A stretch of DNA of 64,000 nt from Protopterus annectens (GCF_019279795.1 NC_056729.1:1868068439-1868132438), one strand, 5' to 3'. Numbered from the stretch's first letter, positions 22,089 through 34,817 are shown. Translations and numbers: made by a program. Notes: generated by a model from the letters alone, not told the origin.

Positions 22089-25049
22089 CTAGCCAGAATG
22101 TGTTGGCTTTCGCCCCTTAGAATAGTTCCCTGTGCCTCTGTCCTGCAGACACACTGAAGTGATCCCTGGGGTAAACTTTCTGTTTCCCATCCACTCGTCA
22201 AGGTTTCTCTTGAAGAGTGTTAGTGAGGAGCTCTGTCTAATGTAGATTGGAATCTTGTTCCAGGGCATGGTAAGTCTCTGGGACAGGCATCTATCCCTCC
22301 AGCACATCCTATTTATTGTTATGGTGAGGTTTAGATCCTTAGAGCATATGGCTCAAGGGGATATAGTTTTCTTTAGGTGGAGCATGTCCATCAATTCTGG
22401 GTTGGACATGGCCTTGTATGTCAGGCAGAGATCACCTCTGAGTAGGAGGCATGCAACTGAGTACAGCTGGAGTTTCTTCAGTCGAGCTGCATAGAGCATC
22501 TGTTTGAGGCCAGTGATCCTTTTGGTGAGGTACTTCTATGGTCTTTCCAGCTGTTTCAGGTGTCTTGTAAGGTACATCCCAAATGGGGCGTTGTACTCTA
22601 TGATGGGTCTGATGAATGATGTGTAGGGGGGCACAATGACCTCTTTTGATCTGGTTGCAAACCGTTTTGTGATTAGGTGGGCCACATAGAAGGATTTTCT
22701 AACCACTTTGACAATGTGATTATTAAAGGAGGAATTACTATCTACTTGGATCCCCAGATCCCTTATTACACCTTCTGTATTTAGGGGGCTACCACCTATG
22801 TGGTAGTTTGTGGGTACTTTGTTTTTTCCAAAGGGGATGACTATGCACTTTTTGGCCTTTAGCTTGAGGCCATTGTTTTGACACCAGGTATCTGTCTCAG
22901 TGAGATCCTTTTGGAGGATGTCTGTGTCAGCCAGAAAGTCAATTATAGCCCCTAGTTTGCAGTCATCTGCGAACTTGGTCAGCCATAGTCCTCCTGTACT
23001 TGTCTGTACCTCCAAGAAGTATATGCCAAACAGGAGGGGGTCCTAGGACTGAGCCCTGGGGATCACCACTTGTAATTGGTTTAGAGTCAGACCTAGCTCC
23101 TGCAACTCTTAACATGTGGGTTCTGTCCGTGAGCCAGTTGGCAACCCATCTCTTGATGTAGGGGTTTATGTTCAGGCTGGTGAGCTTGTCTATAATACCA
23201 GACTGGGGAATGGTGTTGAAGGCCTTTGTGAGGTCTAGGTAGACTGTGTTGACCACTTTTCCCTCGTCTATAGCCTTGATAACTGTTTCAAAGAAGTCCA
23301 CCAGGTTTAGGAGGCATGTTCTGCCCATACAAAAGCGGAACTGGGTAGGGTCTAGTGTTTGAAGGTTCCCAATGTCTCTGTTAATGAGATCCATGATGAT
23401 GCACTCCATAGCCTTGCAGACCAAGCTAGTCAGGCTTATAGGCTTATAGGGCAATAGTTCCCGGGGTCTGTTGTGGCTCCACCTTTGTGGAACAGAATAA
23501 CTGTTGCTGTGCACCACTCTAGCCTGTGAAGAGGCTGAGTTTGAACAGTGTTTTTAGGTGAGGGGTTAGTTCATCTTTGAGCTCATGTAGGACACAGTCT
23601 GGGACACTGTCCGGTCCCATTGATGCTGTGTTTTTGGCTTTGGAGAGGGCTGTTTTAACCTGAGTGTCTGTGACTTCAGGGGCACTACATTCATCTGGTA
23701 TGGTTATGAGCCCTTTTGGGGGTAAAAGAGTGGTGAAGTTTGCACTGAACCTGTCTGACAGGATGTTGGCGATATTGGTCGGTTCAGTGTATTTTGTGCC
23801 ATTCTGCACTAACTCCAAGCAGATCTGAGAATTGCCACTTAGATTCTTGACATAGCTAAAGAATGCCTTGTGGTTATCTTTGGAGTCCTTGGCAATTTTT
23901 CTTTCAAAGCTAGCCTTGGATGATTTTATGAGGGATCGTAGCTTTTTGCTGATACTGATCAGGGATGTCATCCCTTCTTGGGATTTTACTCTTTTCTGTA
24001 CTAGTTTCCTCCTTCAGTTGTATAGCTTGTTTATGGCAGGGGTCCACCAGACTGGTTTCGTTTTCTTGGAGGAGTGAGTCTTGGTTTTGCTTGGGATAGC
24101 ATGATCTATGCATTTTTGTAGGTGCCCATAGAGTGCATTAGGAAAGGATTTTGCAGCTTGGGCAGCATTATCCTTTAGCATGGGGGATTTGAAACTTTCC
24201 ACCTCGGTCTTAAGTAATGTGAAGTTTGCTTTTGAAAAGTTTTTCACGGTGGTTTCTTTGACCGGGGGTGGGGACAGAATGTGGATATTCAGAGTGATTA
24301 GTTTATGGTCAGATCTAACCATCATGGGGTTGACCTCCGGTGTGGAACACCGGTCACCCATGTTGGTGATGACCAGGTCCAATATGTTATCACCTCTGGT
24401 GGGGTATTGACCAGTTGATCCAGGAGTTTCAGTTTATAACTTCTAGGAAATGTTGGGGAAGGGAGTTATTACTTGAGTAGTTCTCCCAGTTAATGTTTGG
24501 GTAATTGAAATCACCCAATATCAGGGTGTTTGGTAGAACCTTTATGTTTCCTAGTGTTTCCAGAAATGCGGAATGGGAGTCCTGGGACATGGTGGGTGAT
24601 CTGTAGCAAGCTACAATTTGAATTGCAGTTCTGCCCATTGTTAGTTGCACGTGGATGATCTCTGAAGCATCGTGCTGTGCCACTAACCTGGAGGTGTGGA
24701 TATCCTTGATGAATATGGATACGCCCCCGCCTTTTGTATTTCGGTCTGGGTTTTGGGGAAATGTACAGTATGAGTTGTAGCCTGGTAGTGCTGGGGTGCT
24801 CTCTGGAGCCTTAAACCAGGTTTCTGTTACTGCACATATATCGATTTTCTCCATACTGAGGAGTGCCTCGAGTGCATGCATTTTGAGGTTTAGACTTCTG
24901 GCATTGAGTAACATTACCCTCAGTTTTTTGTTACTTGTGCTATTTACAGAGGTGGGTTTGTCTTTTGTGCCTTGCCTAAAAAAGGCATTTTGAGGGGGAC
25001 AACAGCCTTGGTCAGTATTTGAAAGCCTAAGGGTGACAGGTGCAAGCAA
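22089..25049 (-). pseudogene. CR1-like ORF2, broken (copy B)
   Basis: Endonuclease (25049-24429, 24382-24014), linker (23971-23519), RT (23517-22963, 23015-22536) and C-terminus (22307-22089), in shifted frames as in copy A. B differs at some breaks: the endonuclease-to-linker part is open over a longer stretch (24382-24014) and NPDRN lacks three bases at 24758. Shared breaks predate the duplication and private ones followed it. Confidence 0.85.
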
Positions 25050-25900
25050 AGCAGCGTGTCATCCCAGGCTGACAAACACTGGATCCCCTTTGAATGACAC
25101 CAGAAGCTTAACCAATTGTTGAAATTGATAATTTTTTCTTTATACCGTGGTATCATTCTTGGTGAGGGCAGGATGCTACTCAGGGTCAGTGTCATACCAG
25201 TCTGGGCTATGTGATCAGAGAGCTCTTCCATGTCTCTTTTCATGTAGTCCAGGGAGGGATGGCTCAGGTCATTCACACCAACATGGACAATGACAGAGTC
25301 GTATTTGTACTTGTTCTGGAGTGACATGAGTGCTTGTGTTATGTGGCGGATCCTGGCAACTGACAGGCAGCTAACAGTAACCTTCTCCTTGTTCAGCCTA
25401 GTGAGTGGGACATCACTGTGCCTGACTATAGAGTCACCTATTACTAGTGTGTTGGGTATGTTATTTTGCCTTAAGGGTTGTGATTATGTGGCACACTGGT
25501 TTTGTGAAGTATGTGTTTCATGGTTTGTGTTGGGGGGTGGAGGTTGCTTAGATGTCTGCTTTGGAGGTCTCTGTTGCTTTTGCATATTTTTATTTAGAGC
25601 CTTTGAGTATGTTTTCTTGTATTTATGTGTGTTTTCTGCCAGTGCTGGTTTCATAGGTCTATGTGAGACTGGTGGTGTGATGCAAGTAATTCCTTTCTCC
25701 TCTTGACTGTATGGTCCAGTCTTGGGTTGAGAGAGCTTAGCCTCCAGTTTGGCTGTATAAATGCATCTCTCGCATGTATTACTGTTTGGTGGTAGGAGGA
25801 GAGGGTTGACTGTGTGCATGAGGCAGTTGTAACATTGCCTCAAAATGCCCAGATTCACCAGTTGGACTGGAGAGTACACCTTAAACTGCCCTTTGGACAT
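24944..25900 (-). pseudogene. CR1-like ORF1 with premature stop (copy B)
   Basis: Identical domain plan to 8264-9220. A CpG-type change turns the Gln codon after residue 138 (CAT-Gln in A) into TAA, splitting the protein into a zinc-ribbon half (25900-25484) and an esterase half (25327-24944). The late block again reads LCLHLS without the catalytic Asp, so that loss predates the duplication. Confidence 0.8.
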
Positions 25901-26820
25901 GTCTGGATAGGTACAGTGAGCTGTTTTACTGATTGGCTGGTAAGGTTGAATAGTGAGCCTTGTCCTTCTCTACAGTATAGGGGGGGGGTCTAGTGCTAAG
26001 GTCTATTAGTGCTTGCTATGAGTTTTGAGCAAGTGCCGGGCTGAAAAGTGAATGGTTTGAGTGCTTAAGTTGAAAGTTTGTCTAGTTCCAAGGGAAAATT
26101 TGAAGAGTAGACTTTGTGGAGCCAGGAATTGTTATACCCTTGCTAGCCGGCACTGCCCAGTGCGCAAAACCGCACAAATGTGGGTTCTATAGCAGGGAAA
26201 TGAAAGAGATAGAAATTAGCCAAAAATGGCCAATAAATTACTAATGTCTGGGCTGAAACCACTCCTCCACGGACAGATAGGCTGCTCAAAGCTCCCCTCT
26301 CTCACAGGTGAACAGAGAAACTTCCTTCTATCCAAGTAAGGTATAGAGAAGCACAGAAATTTGTAACACAGCCCTGAGTTCAGCACTAACCTGAAAACTG
26401 GACTATACTAGCTTAGAAAGGTGGGAAAGCAAGTTTTTTTTTTGTTTGTTTGTTTTTTTTTTTACGAAAATAAAGCAGAAACAATAAAAAATAACACTTT
26501 AAGTGCACAGAAATGGCTATCACACTTGAGTGTGTAGCCTACCACAATTAAACAGGTAATTTAAACACAAAAATGACTTTGTTAAAGTGAAAGCAGTAAA
26601 ATAATTACAATATGTGGCTGAAACAAGCTTTTTAAATTGCAGAAACTCTAAAAAATGGTGTTTTAGGTGGAATTAGCTAAAGGCAGCAAGAAAATGCAGA
26701 AAAATTATACTTAATCACTCCAAAGTCTCTCTTTTGTCTCTCTGCTGCTGTAGAACTTTACGGGCACCAGGCAGGAGCTTGCTGAGCTGTATACAAGCAC
26801 AAAAACCTTGCAAATGTGGG

Positions 26821-27115
26821 TTTTATTTATTTACTGACATTTGATTATCAGGAAAGTCCCACTGTATGCAGGTGCCCATTTTCACCGGAGGCCAGGGAGA
26901 AAAGCTCCAAAGTATTACAAAAGCATTATAACAGCAATAATTTTACAATCTTCAAAAATAGCACAAAAATATCTACAGTTTAAATAGTTATACCAAATTA
27001 GATATAATATGACAACATTGGTTAAGAATAGATGCAACTTTTTATGTCAGTGATTTAATATTTTGAGAAATTTTGACCAGTTTATGGAAAAATTAAAGGT
27101 GACAAGTATAATACA
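26821..27115 (-). mobile_element. L2-like LINE 3' end, truncated (copy B)
   Basis: Duplicate of 10139-10430 and essentially identical. Confidence 0.75.
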
Positions 27116-27554
27116 GGATTTTTGTGCACGTCTATAAAGGTGTACCTTTTGGTTATTTCTGTTTGTCAAGCTTTCAACCCCCCTTTCTTTCTCATGTGAA
27201 GTCAAGCACTTTCTGAAAGGGGTGTTACATATTAGACCACCTGGAAAAGAAATGGCAAATCCATGGAATATCAACTTTGTTTTGGAGAGCTTAATTCTGT
27301 CTGCTTGTTGAACTTGCGAACAGTTTTTCTTTAAAATTTCTGACGTGGAAGGCAGTTTTGCTCATTGCTCTGTCTTCTTATAGATGGGTGTCTGAATTAC
27401 AGGCCTCAATGTCCACACAACCTTTTTTTGATTTTCATAAAGACAGGATGAGTATTAGAACCAACTCTTCATTTATGCTTAAGGTTGTTTAAGAATTTAC
27501 TTTGAACTAGATCATTCATATACCTGTGTTCCTTCATGTCACTTGTCCGGTCAG

Positions 27555-27672
27555 GATAAAACAGATGAACAGTTGTAGTTTAGTTCAAGCAGCTTTGTTA
27601 CACACAAACACATCAGGAATGAGGCTTTGTAACTCAAACTTAAATAAACTTATAAACAGACTGACTACCACC
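27555..27672. mobile_element. Gypsy-type LTR fragment (copy B)
   Basis: Duplicate of 10870-10990. Shares TTACACACAAACACATCAGG with the LTRs at 49213 and 57297. Confidence 0.5.
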
Positions 27673-27860
27673 AGTGGCAGCTGGTGACTTCATATCAAAG
27701 GGGGGGCTGCAGTAGACAGCTGAATGGGTGGGGTTAATGGGAAGGGGTGTGGCCAACTAGAAAGGGGAGGAGCTATGCTGATAACCACAAAAACTGTAAC
27801 TTTAATTAAATATGCTGCCCTGGGTGCCAAACCATCATTATGAGAGCCCAATCAAGACAA
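27672..27860 (+). mobile_element. hAT-like end, continuing beyond the duplication
   Basis: Starts CAGTGGCAGCTGGTGACTTC and runs on as a G-rich stretch (GGGTGGGGTTAATGGGAAGG) past 27735, where copy A is cut. The matching opposite terminus was not found, so the length is unknown. Confidence 0.35.
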
Positions 27861-28876
27861 AATGAAGTATAGAAGAAAAAAAATATTTCAATGCATTGGC
27901 TGCATGACAGCTTAATATTTAGATGGAAACAAAAAGGTTGTGAGGCATGAAAAAATAAATTACTTTTTAAATACATTACTGGAATGCCAGTCAAAATCAA
28001 GTATATGAAAACAAGCAGCACTCAACTCAAACCACTTCTCCTTGCACTGCAGTTCTAATTATAATTTATATTCAACTTTATTAAAGTACCAAGTAACATG
28101 CTGAAAGTAGTAATCTCTGTGATACCGCCACTTGCAAAAATGTTTCTTATCCAAAAAAGACCTGCTGCCTGACAACAACTATCTACTTGTTTCATGGGAA
28201 AAACATGATCAAAGTAAAAAAAATGAAAAGCAAACAAGAAACAAGCTCAAAATACATTGCTTAAAAGATTACTGCACAGGTTATGGAACACACATGATAG
28301 ATTGGCAATCTGTTTAGTTTACAGGTAAAGCCTGCAAAGATGACCGCAAGTCTCCAACAAATGTAATGAGCTTCTTAAAATAATGTAAGCCTGTCCTTTA
28401 TTACAAATACTGTCATATGCATTTCAATACCCAAGGCTTATACGTTATCTAGTTATGTAAGTATTTTCTGCATGGCAACAACATAAAGGCTTTCAATGTT
28501 GGCAATTCTTTAACAGTATGCTTATTAAAACTTACTTGCATCTTACAATCTCAAACAAGCTTACCTAATGGTCATTAAAGCATTGCTACTTAAAACAGAG
28601 CAACAGGCACTTTCTGAACAATAATAATAATAAGCATAAATCAACAGTATAAAAATATGACAGAAACCAGAACATTCTGCAAAATCAAGGAAAGATGAAA
28701 AGCCACAGTAGTACTTGTGTCTACCTTGGATGGGGGGAGGATACTCTGCACATTTACACTGCATAACTTCTCCTTGCCTTGCTTGGACACATCCAGAGTC
28801 ACTACATGGGGGAGTGGGGTGCAAATATGTCACAATTTGAAACATCTCTGACTGTGATAGCCCTGACACATTTGTC
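27861..28876. other. Unassigned sequence
   Basis: About 1 kb of A/T-rich sequence, possibly the inside of the hAT-like repeat. No reading frame with recognisable content. Confidence 0.45.
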
Positions 28877-29170
28877 ATACCTCTCAACCTCAGAACAAAA
28901 AACCTAGACAAAGCCATACATAGAAGTGGGGCAAAGGCCCAAAAATAAGGACAATTTTTAAATATTGCGCTTATAAACTCAGAAAGATAATAGAATAGTA
29001 GGTCTTGCATTAGTATGAATTTTCTGAAGGATATGAAATCTGAAACTCAAATGTCTGTCATTATTTTCTAACTTCAGTCTTTAATGATTTGCCACTAATT
29101 TGCCAAAAACCCACAATTTTATGAAAAATGAACCAAAAATGTGATGCAAAAATATAAAATAGCCACACAA
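28877..29170 (+). mobile_element. MITE copy 1 (TACCTCTCAAC family), interrupted
   Basis: Starts ATACCTCTCAAC and follows the family through CTGAAGGATATGAAATCTGAAA and ACCAAAAATGTGATGC. The expected right end (GTTGAGAGG) appears about 2 kb later at 31171-31183, after a SINE fragment and a CR1 insertion, so the copy is probably split. Confidence 0.65.
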
Positions 29171-29379
29171 TACAGCTGGGAACCTGACAAAGAAGGGGCA
29201 CATTTTTAATATTAGTACTGCTAACTTGATTAGCTGACAAAATAAAATAATCTACATGCATTTCTGAAATAAAAGTAATCTATAACTATGATTATTATAG
29301 TTATTTATTAATTGTAAACCCTCCACGTTTTCTTCCAAAATTGTAATTTTGCGGAGGGATTATTAGGGGAAGAAAAAAA

Positions 29380-29470
29380 GCAGGCATGGCTTAGTGGTAG
29401 GTCATACAGACTAATGTTACCAAGGTCCTGGGTTCGAGACTGACAGTGGGAATTTATTTTATCTATACCA
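29380..29470 (+). mobile_element. tRNA-related SINE head fragment
   Basis: GGCTTAGTGGTAGG resembles a Pol III A box and GGTTCGAGACT a B box, spaced as in tRNA-derived SINEs. It cannot fold as a real tRNA. It is followed directly by the truncated CR1. Confidence 0.5.
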
Positions 29471-29484
29471 AGCGATTGCAGCCC

Positions 29485-31140
29485 CCCAAACATCTCCAAC
29501 GCCCAAGTGAGAACTGCTCTCTCCAAAGCAAAAAACACAGCATCCATGGGACCTGATGGTGTTCCCGGCTGTGTGCTCCACGAACTCAACGAGGAATTAA
29601 ACCCACAGCTAGGACAGCTGTTTAATCATAGTCTTACCTCTGGATACATACCCAGGGAGTGGCGCACTGCAACTGTGGTCCCACTTCACAAAGGCGGTGC
29701 CTCCACCGACCCTGGAAATTACCGGCCCATTAGCTTGACAAGCCTTATCTGCAAAGCCATGGAGAGGATCATAATGGACCTCATAAATAAAGACATAGGA
29801 ATTTGCAGACTTTGGATCCATCCCAGTTTGGCTTTGTCAAAGGCAGATCATGCCTTCTAAACTTGGTTGACTCTTTCGAAACAGTCACCAAAGCCATTGA
29901 TGAGGGAAAGGCAGTCCATACAGCCTACCTCGATCTGGCGAAGGCCTTTGATACAATACCCCACTCGGGTATCATTGAAAAACTCATCAGCTTAAATGTT
30001 AACCCATACATCACAAGATGGGTTGCAAACTGGCTGAGTGACAGAACCCACAGGGTCAGAGTTGCTGGCGCCATGTCAGACTCAAAGCCTGTCACAAGTG
30101 GTGTACCACAGGGCTCAGTCCTGGGCCCACTCTTGTTTGGCATCTACTTTTCCAAGTACAAGCAAACACAGGAGGGTTATGGCTGACAAAGTTTGCAGAT
30201 GACTGCAAACTGGGCGCCATAGTAGAAAACACATCTGACACAGATATCCTTCAGAAGGGTCTCACAGAAACGGATAACTGGTGCCAGAGCCATGGCCTAA
30301 AGTTAAATGCCAAAAATGCATAGTCATACCCTTCGGGAAAAACAAGGTTACCCCTAGCTACCAAATAGGTGGCAATCCACTGAGTACAGAAGAAGTTATC
30401 AGGGACCTGGGGACCCAGGTTGATAGTAGTCTGTCATTCGACACCCATGTAGCTAAAGTAGTTAGGAAGACCTTCTACATTGCCCACCTTATCATGAAGG
30501 GATTCTCATCTAGATCAAGGGAGGTCATAGTCTCCTATACTCATCACTCATCAGACCAATGATTGAGTACAATGCCCCATTCGAATGTATCTGACCCGAC
30601 ACTTGCAGCAGCTGGAGAGGCCACAAAAGTTCCTCACCAAAAGGATAAAGGGTCTCAAACATCTGTCCTATGCTGCCCGACTGAAAGAACTCCAGCTCTA
30701 TTCAGTCGCCACCGCTTGCTCAGAGGTGACCTTTGCCTAACATACAAGGCCATGTCAAACCCAGATTTGATGAATATGCTTCACCTCAAAAATCTAGATC
30801 CGCCAGAGCCACAAGGGCGGGAGACTTAAACCGACACGGCTATTAATAGGACGTGCTGGAGGGATAGATTCATCACCCAAAGACTCCTATGCTGTGGAAT
30901 AAAATCCCAGTATATGTGAGGCAGAGCACTCTGGCCTTGTTCAAGAGAAATCTTGACCAATGGATGGGAGATCAGATATACCCCAGGGATTACCTCAGTG
31001 TCACTGCTCAACAGAGGCACAGCAAAATAATGGGTATAGTTCCCCATACTAAAGGGGTGGCGTAAGCCACAAACTATGGGCTAGGCTTGTAAATGCCCTC
31101 GGGCAGATAGCCTAGTATGAACCTATGAACCTATGAACCT
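29485..31140 (+). mobile_element. CR1-like LINE, 5'-truncated
   Basis: Forward-strand RT: SKAKNTASMGPDGVPGC (29520), NYRPISLTSLICKAMERII, AYLDLAKAFDTIPHSG (29920), GVPQGSVLGPLLFGIY (30095) and FADDCKLGA (30197), then thumb and C-terminal domain. The 3' end is CCTAGTATGAACCTATGAACC, an octamer repeat. Several frame shifts split it (for example near 29810, 30170 and 30585). The canonical GVPQG is kept here, unlike the duplicated CR1. Confidence 0.88.
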
Positions 31141-31220
31141 AAGAGCAACATTTTGAGCCAAAATTAGGGGCAGTTGAGAGGTTTGGATATGTCTAATTCT
31201 ATAAAGCAATTTATTTGCAC

Positions 31221-31517
31221 ATACCTCTCAACTTGTTAATGCAGGAAATCTGGACAAGGCCAAATATATTGGGGCGCATATAAACAGTACTAAAAATTGC
31301 TCTTATATAAACTGAGACAGTTGATAGAATATAACAGGTCTTGCTTTAGCATGCATTTTTCTGAAGGTTATGAAGTCTGAAACTCGGTGTCTGTCATTAA
31401 TTAGCAACTTAATTCCTAAATGATTTGTCAGAAAACCACATATATTATGAGGAATAAACCAAAAATAAGAAGCAAAAATCTATTCATTCTGTGAAAATCT
31501 GGACAGTTGAGAGGTAT
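31221..31517 (+). mobile_element. MITE copy 2 (TACCTCTCAAC family), complete
   Basis: About 297 bases between ATACCTCTCAACT and AGTTGAGAGGTAT, matching inverted termini. No coding capacity. Internal sequence matches copies at 28877, 34002 and 35514. Confidence 0.8.
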
Positions 31518-31524
31518 AGTTCAG

Positions 31525-32350
31525 CCGGGGCTGTCTTTGAGTTTGCCGCCCTTCCCCTAACAAAATCATAGTCAAATGGAGCCTCCCCCCGCAACCATTC
31601 CAGTGAACCATTACTTGGCTATTTCATCCCATTTACCATAAACACTAATGACCATACTGCTTTACTTCTACGATGATTTGGACTTCATTTGAAAGTTTTA
31701 TTTTGCATTTTACAGCACAAACACTAAGACGTCTGCTAAACAAAGCAATGCAGTCTCACAATGAAAACAGACATAGCATTAAAACTTCTCTGCCCTTGAA
31801 ACACATATTCATTGAAACAGTATTGAAACCCACATTCAAAGAAAATACATTTTGCCAGTGGCAAATAAAGATTAACTTTGGACTGTTTTCAAATCATATG
31901 CCCCTTGCACACGAAACATACACGTGGTCTTTGATACACCGATTGTATTAAATTATACTTCTTGTACAATAAAGTACAGTTGTTAGAGGGCATTTTAAAT
32001 TTATTGTTTTGAACATTTTTCCAGTAAACAATGAAACAAAATGCATGCAGCAGTAATGACAAAACTAACCAATTCAGAACATTTCCATCACAAAAGTCTA
32101 CTCAAACTTCTACAGTCCACCAGTATCAGTAAATATACACAATCTCTGAAGAAGTAAAAGTCATCTAAATAATTCCACATTAAAGTGATCTGTAACTAAT
32201 GAAGAGGTTGCTGCTAGCAAACAACTTTATATTTCATTGTTTCATCTACAAATAAAGTGCCTGTTGCCCTTGAGGAATAACTTGCCTGTGTTGCATTAAA
32301 AAATATGATAAGCTTGTAATATTGCAATAGAGAATGGATAGCAAACTGAT
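31525..32350. repeat. Unnamed dispersed repeat R, copy 1
   Basis: Segments match 33620-33880 and 58430-58700 (for example CTTCTCTGCCCTTGAAAC near 31787 against CTTCTCTTCCCTTGAAAC near 33760). The 3' part near 32213-32285 matches 49147-49212. No reading frame survives. Ends are uncertain. Confidence 0.5.
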
Positions 32351-33530
32351 AGGTTCATAGTTACTAGGTATAGGTTCATAGGTTCATAGGTAGGTACTAG
32401 GCTATCTGCCCAAGGGCATTTATAAGCCTAGCCAGAGTGTGTCGGCTTTCACCACCCCATTGATTAATTAACTGATCCTCTGTCAAGCAGAGCCAATGAA
32501 GTGATCCCAGGGGTGTATTTTCTGTTACCCATCCACTCATCAAGGTTTTCTTGAAGAGTGTTAGTGAGGGGCTCTGCCTGATGTAATTTGGAATTTTGTT
32601 CCAAAGCATGGGGAGTCTCTATGACAGGAATCTATCCCTCCAGCATGTTCTATTTATTGTTGTGCTGAGATTTAGCTCACTGGAGCGCGTGGCTCGCAGT
32701 GACTTGGATTTCTTTAGGTGGAGCATGTCCATCAATTCTGAGTTGGACATGGCTTTGTAAGTCAGGCAGAGATCACCTCTGAGTAAGCGATATGTCACTG
32801 AGTACAGCCGGAGGTTTTTCAGTCGGGCTGCATAGGACATATGTTTGAGGCCAGTAATCCTCTTGGTGAGGTACTTTTGTGGTCTTAACAGCTGTTTGAA
32901 GTGTCTTGTGAGGTACATCCCAAATGGGGCATTGTACTCTATGATGGGTCTAATGAGTGACGAGTAGATGGGCACTATAACCTCTTTATTTCTAGTTTAG
33001 TAATTAGATGGGCCACATAGAAGGATTTCCTAACTACTTTGGCAATATGATTGTCAAAGGAGAGATTACTATCTACCTGGGTCCCCAGATCTCTTATTAC
33101 CACTTCTGTATTAAGGGGGCTGCCACCTATGTGGTAATTTGTGGGTGTTTTTGTTTTTCCCAAATGGGATGACTATGCATTTTTTGGCATTTAGCTTGAG
33201 GCCTTGACTTTGACACCTGGTGTCTGTCTCAGTAAGGCCCTTTTGGAGGATGTCCGTGTCAGCGGAGAGTCAATTATGGCCTCAGTTTGCAGTCATATGC
33301 GAACTTGGTTAGCCATAGTCCTCCTGTGTTTGCCTGTACTTCTGAGAAGTATATGCTGAACAGAAGGGGTCCCAGGACCGAGCCTTGCTGGACACCACTT
33401 GTGACTGGTTTAGAGTTGGACCTGGAGCCCGCTATTCTTACAGTTTGAGTTCTGTCTGTAAGCCAGTTGGCAACCCATCTCGTGATGTAGAGGTTTATGT
33501 TCAGGCTGGTGAGTTTTTCTGTAATAACCG
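32351..33530 (-). mobile_element. CR1-like LINE, 5'-truncated
   Basis: Reverse-strand RT from GVQQGSVLGPLLF (33370) and FAYDCKL through HIAKVVRKSFYVAHLI, IRPIIEYNAPFGMYLTRH and the C-terminal domain (32609-32397). The 3' end carries AGGTTCATAGGTTCATAGG octamers, preceded by a second tail-like copy (AGGTTCATAGTTACTAGG at 32351). The FADD motif reads FAYD. Several breaks, so it is non-functional. Confidence 0.85.
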
Positions 33531-33619
33531 CATGGGTATCTTTGCCAAAAAGGACTGCAGCATCCACCCCCTTTACAACACAGTACAGTATCAGCAATGC
33601 ATCTACCTACTGTATGAGT

Positions 33620-33990
33620 AGAATCCACAGCCTTCTGCACCAAAGGCAATTATGCTACCAACACTGCTTTCACATTCTACAGCGCAAACAGTGACTACCA
33701 TTTGCTAAACAAAACAGTTAGTAGCACATTGAAAACAAACAGTGTGAGCACCAATAAACTTCTCTTCCCTTGAAACTCACAATTCCGCAAATATGCACCA
33801 AAACTTATAATCCCTTGGAAATGCACTGAAATTCATAATTCCCTGAAAATGTACTGAAACTCACAGTTCCTTCTGCAGTCTGGTAGTTGGTGTAGAGGAT
33901 TCAGGCTCTTGTCTCCTGTAACCAAGTTTCAGGTTTAAGCCTGAGTAAGTTAATTAACTAACCTGCCCCCCCCCAATGAGGGCATTATAT
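33620..33990. repeat. Repeat R copy 2 with tRNA-like segment
   Basis: 33620-33880 matches repeat R. It is followed by a tRNA-like stretch (GGTAGTTGGTGTAGAGGATTC ... GGTTTAAGCC) at about 33888-33948, with A- and B-box-like words, suggesting a SINE head. No coding sequence. Confidence 0.45.
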
Positions 33991-34001
33991 ACCATACCTC
34001 C

Positions 34002-34531
34002 ATACCTCTCAACCTCTTAGTACAAGAAATCTGGACAAAACCTAAAATAACGGGGGGACAAAAGCCCGAAAATAGGAACATATTTTAAATATTGATCTTA
34101 CAGACTTAGAAAGTTGCTAGAAGAACAGGATTTGTGTTAGCATGCATTTTCTGAAGGATACAAAGGCCGAAACTCATATATGACTTCAATCCTCTGTGAA
34201 TTGCCAGAAAACCAAAATTTTATGAGGAATAGGCCAAAAATATAAAACAAAAGTCGTCACAACCTCTTAGTTTAAGAAATCTGGGCAAAGTCTGAAATAA
34301 TGGGGATACAATGGCCCAAAACAGGGACAGAGTTTAAATATTGCTTTTTTTAAATTAGTTTGAATAACAGGATTTGTTTTAGTACCATGCATTTTCTGAA
34401 GGATATGAATTCAAACTTGTATATATGTCATTATTTAGTGACTTCAATCCTCTGTGAATTGCTAGAAAGCCACAAACTTTTTGATAAGCAGACCAAATCT
34501 ATGAGGCTAAATCTGGACAGTTGAGAGGTAT
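34002..34531 (+). mobile_element. MITE copy 3, internally duplicated
   Basis: Bounded by ATACCTCTCAACC and AGTTGAGAGGTAT. At about 530 bases it is almost twice the family length, because the interior repeats from about 34259 (CAACCTCTTAGTTTAAGAAA echoes CAACCTCTTAGTACAAGAAA). This is a tandem partial dimer sharing outer ends. Confidence 0.75.
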
Positions 34532-34585
34532 TTTAAAAAAACATACAGACCCACATACACACCTACCTTCTCTCACACAGTACAG

Positions 34586-34586
34586 C

Positions 34587-34645
<59 letters not shown>

Positions 34646-34746
34646 TTGCGTACGAACAGAACAGCTAATTTAAATTATACATGCATACACACATTCTCTC
34701 TCATTCAAAAATGAATGGAACCGCTAGTTTAAATTACTTATACACT

Positions 34747-34817
<71 letters not shown>

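Larger units (their letters stand above)
22020..26820 (-). mobile_element. CR1-like LINE, near full length (copy B)
   Basis: Same layout as 5325-10138: leader 25901-26820, ORF1 24944-25900, broken ORF2 22089-25049, and the octamer tail at 22032-22050. ORF1 has gained a stop after residue 138. It is a duplicate by segmental copying, not a separate insertion, because the flanks match too. Confidence 0.85.
18424..27735. repeat. Large direct duplication, copy B (9.3 kb)
   Basis: Near-identical to 1729-11051. Both edges are continuous with their surroundings (DIRS on the left, hAT-like repeat on the right), so B looks like the original context. Differences from A are thin (roughly 1 per 100 bases or fewer) except in two dense clusters at 26270-26393 and about 26577-26663. 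Confidence 0.93.

Noticed and set aside
1729-27735. Duplication as a pure assembly artefact
   Set aside because: The copies carry private substitutions, indels and a dense divergence patch, and have different flanks, so a simple assembly repeat is unlikely. Read data would still be decisive.
28561-29010. 149-residue reverse frame
   Set aside because: Much of it lies in the MITE, it lacks family motifs, and its Cys/Tyr-rich tail comes from a short AAT repeat.
29380-29470. Possible tRNA gene (A- and B-box words)
   Set aside because: The arms do not pair into a cloverleaf and the sequence continues as a SINE head joined to CR1.
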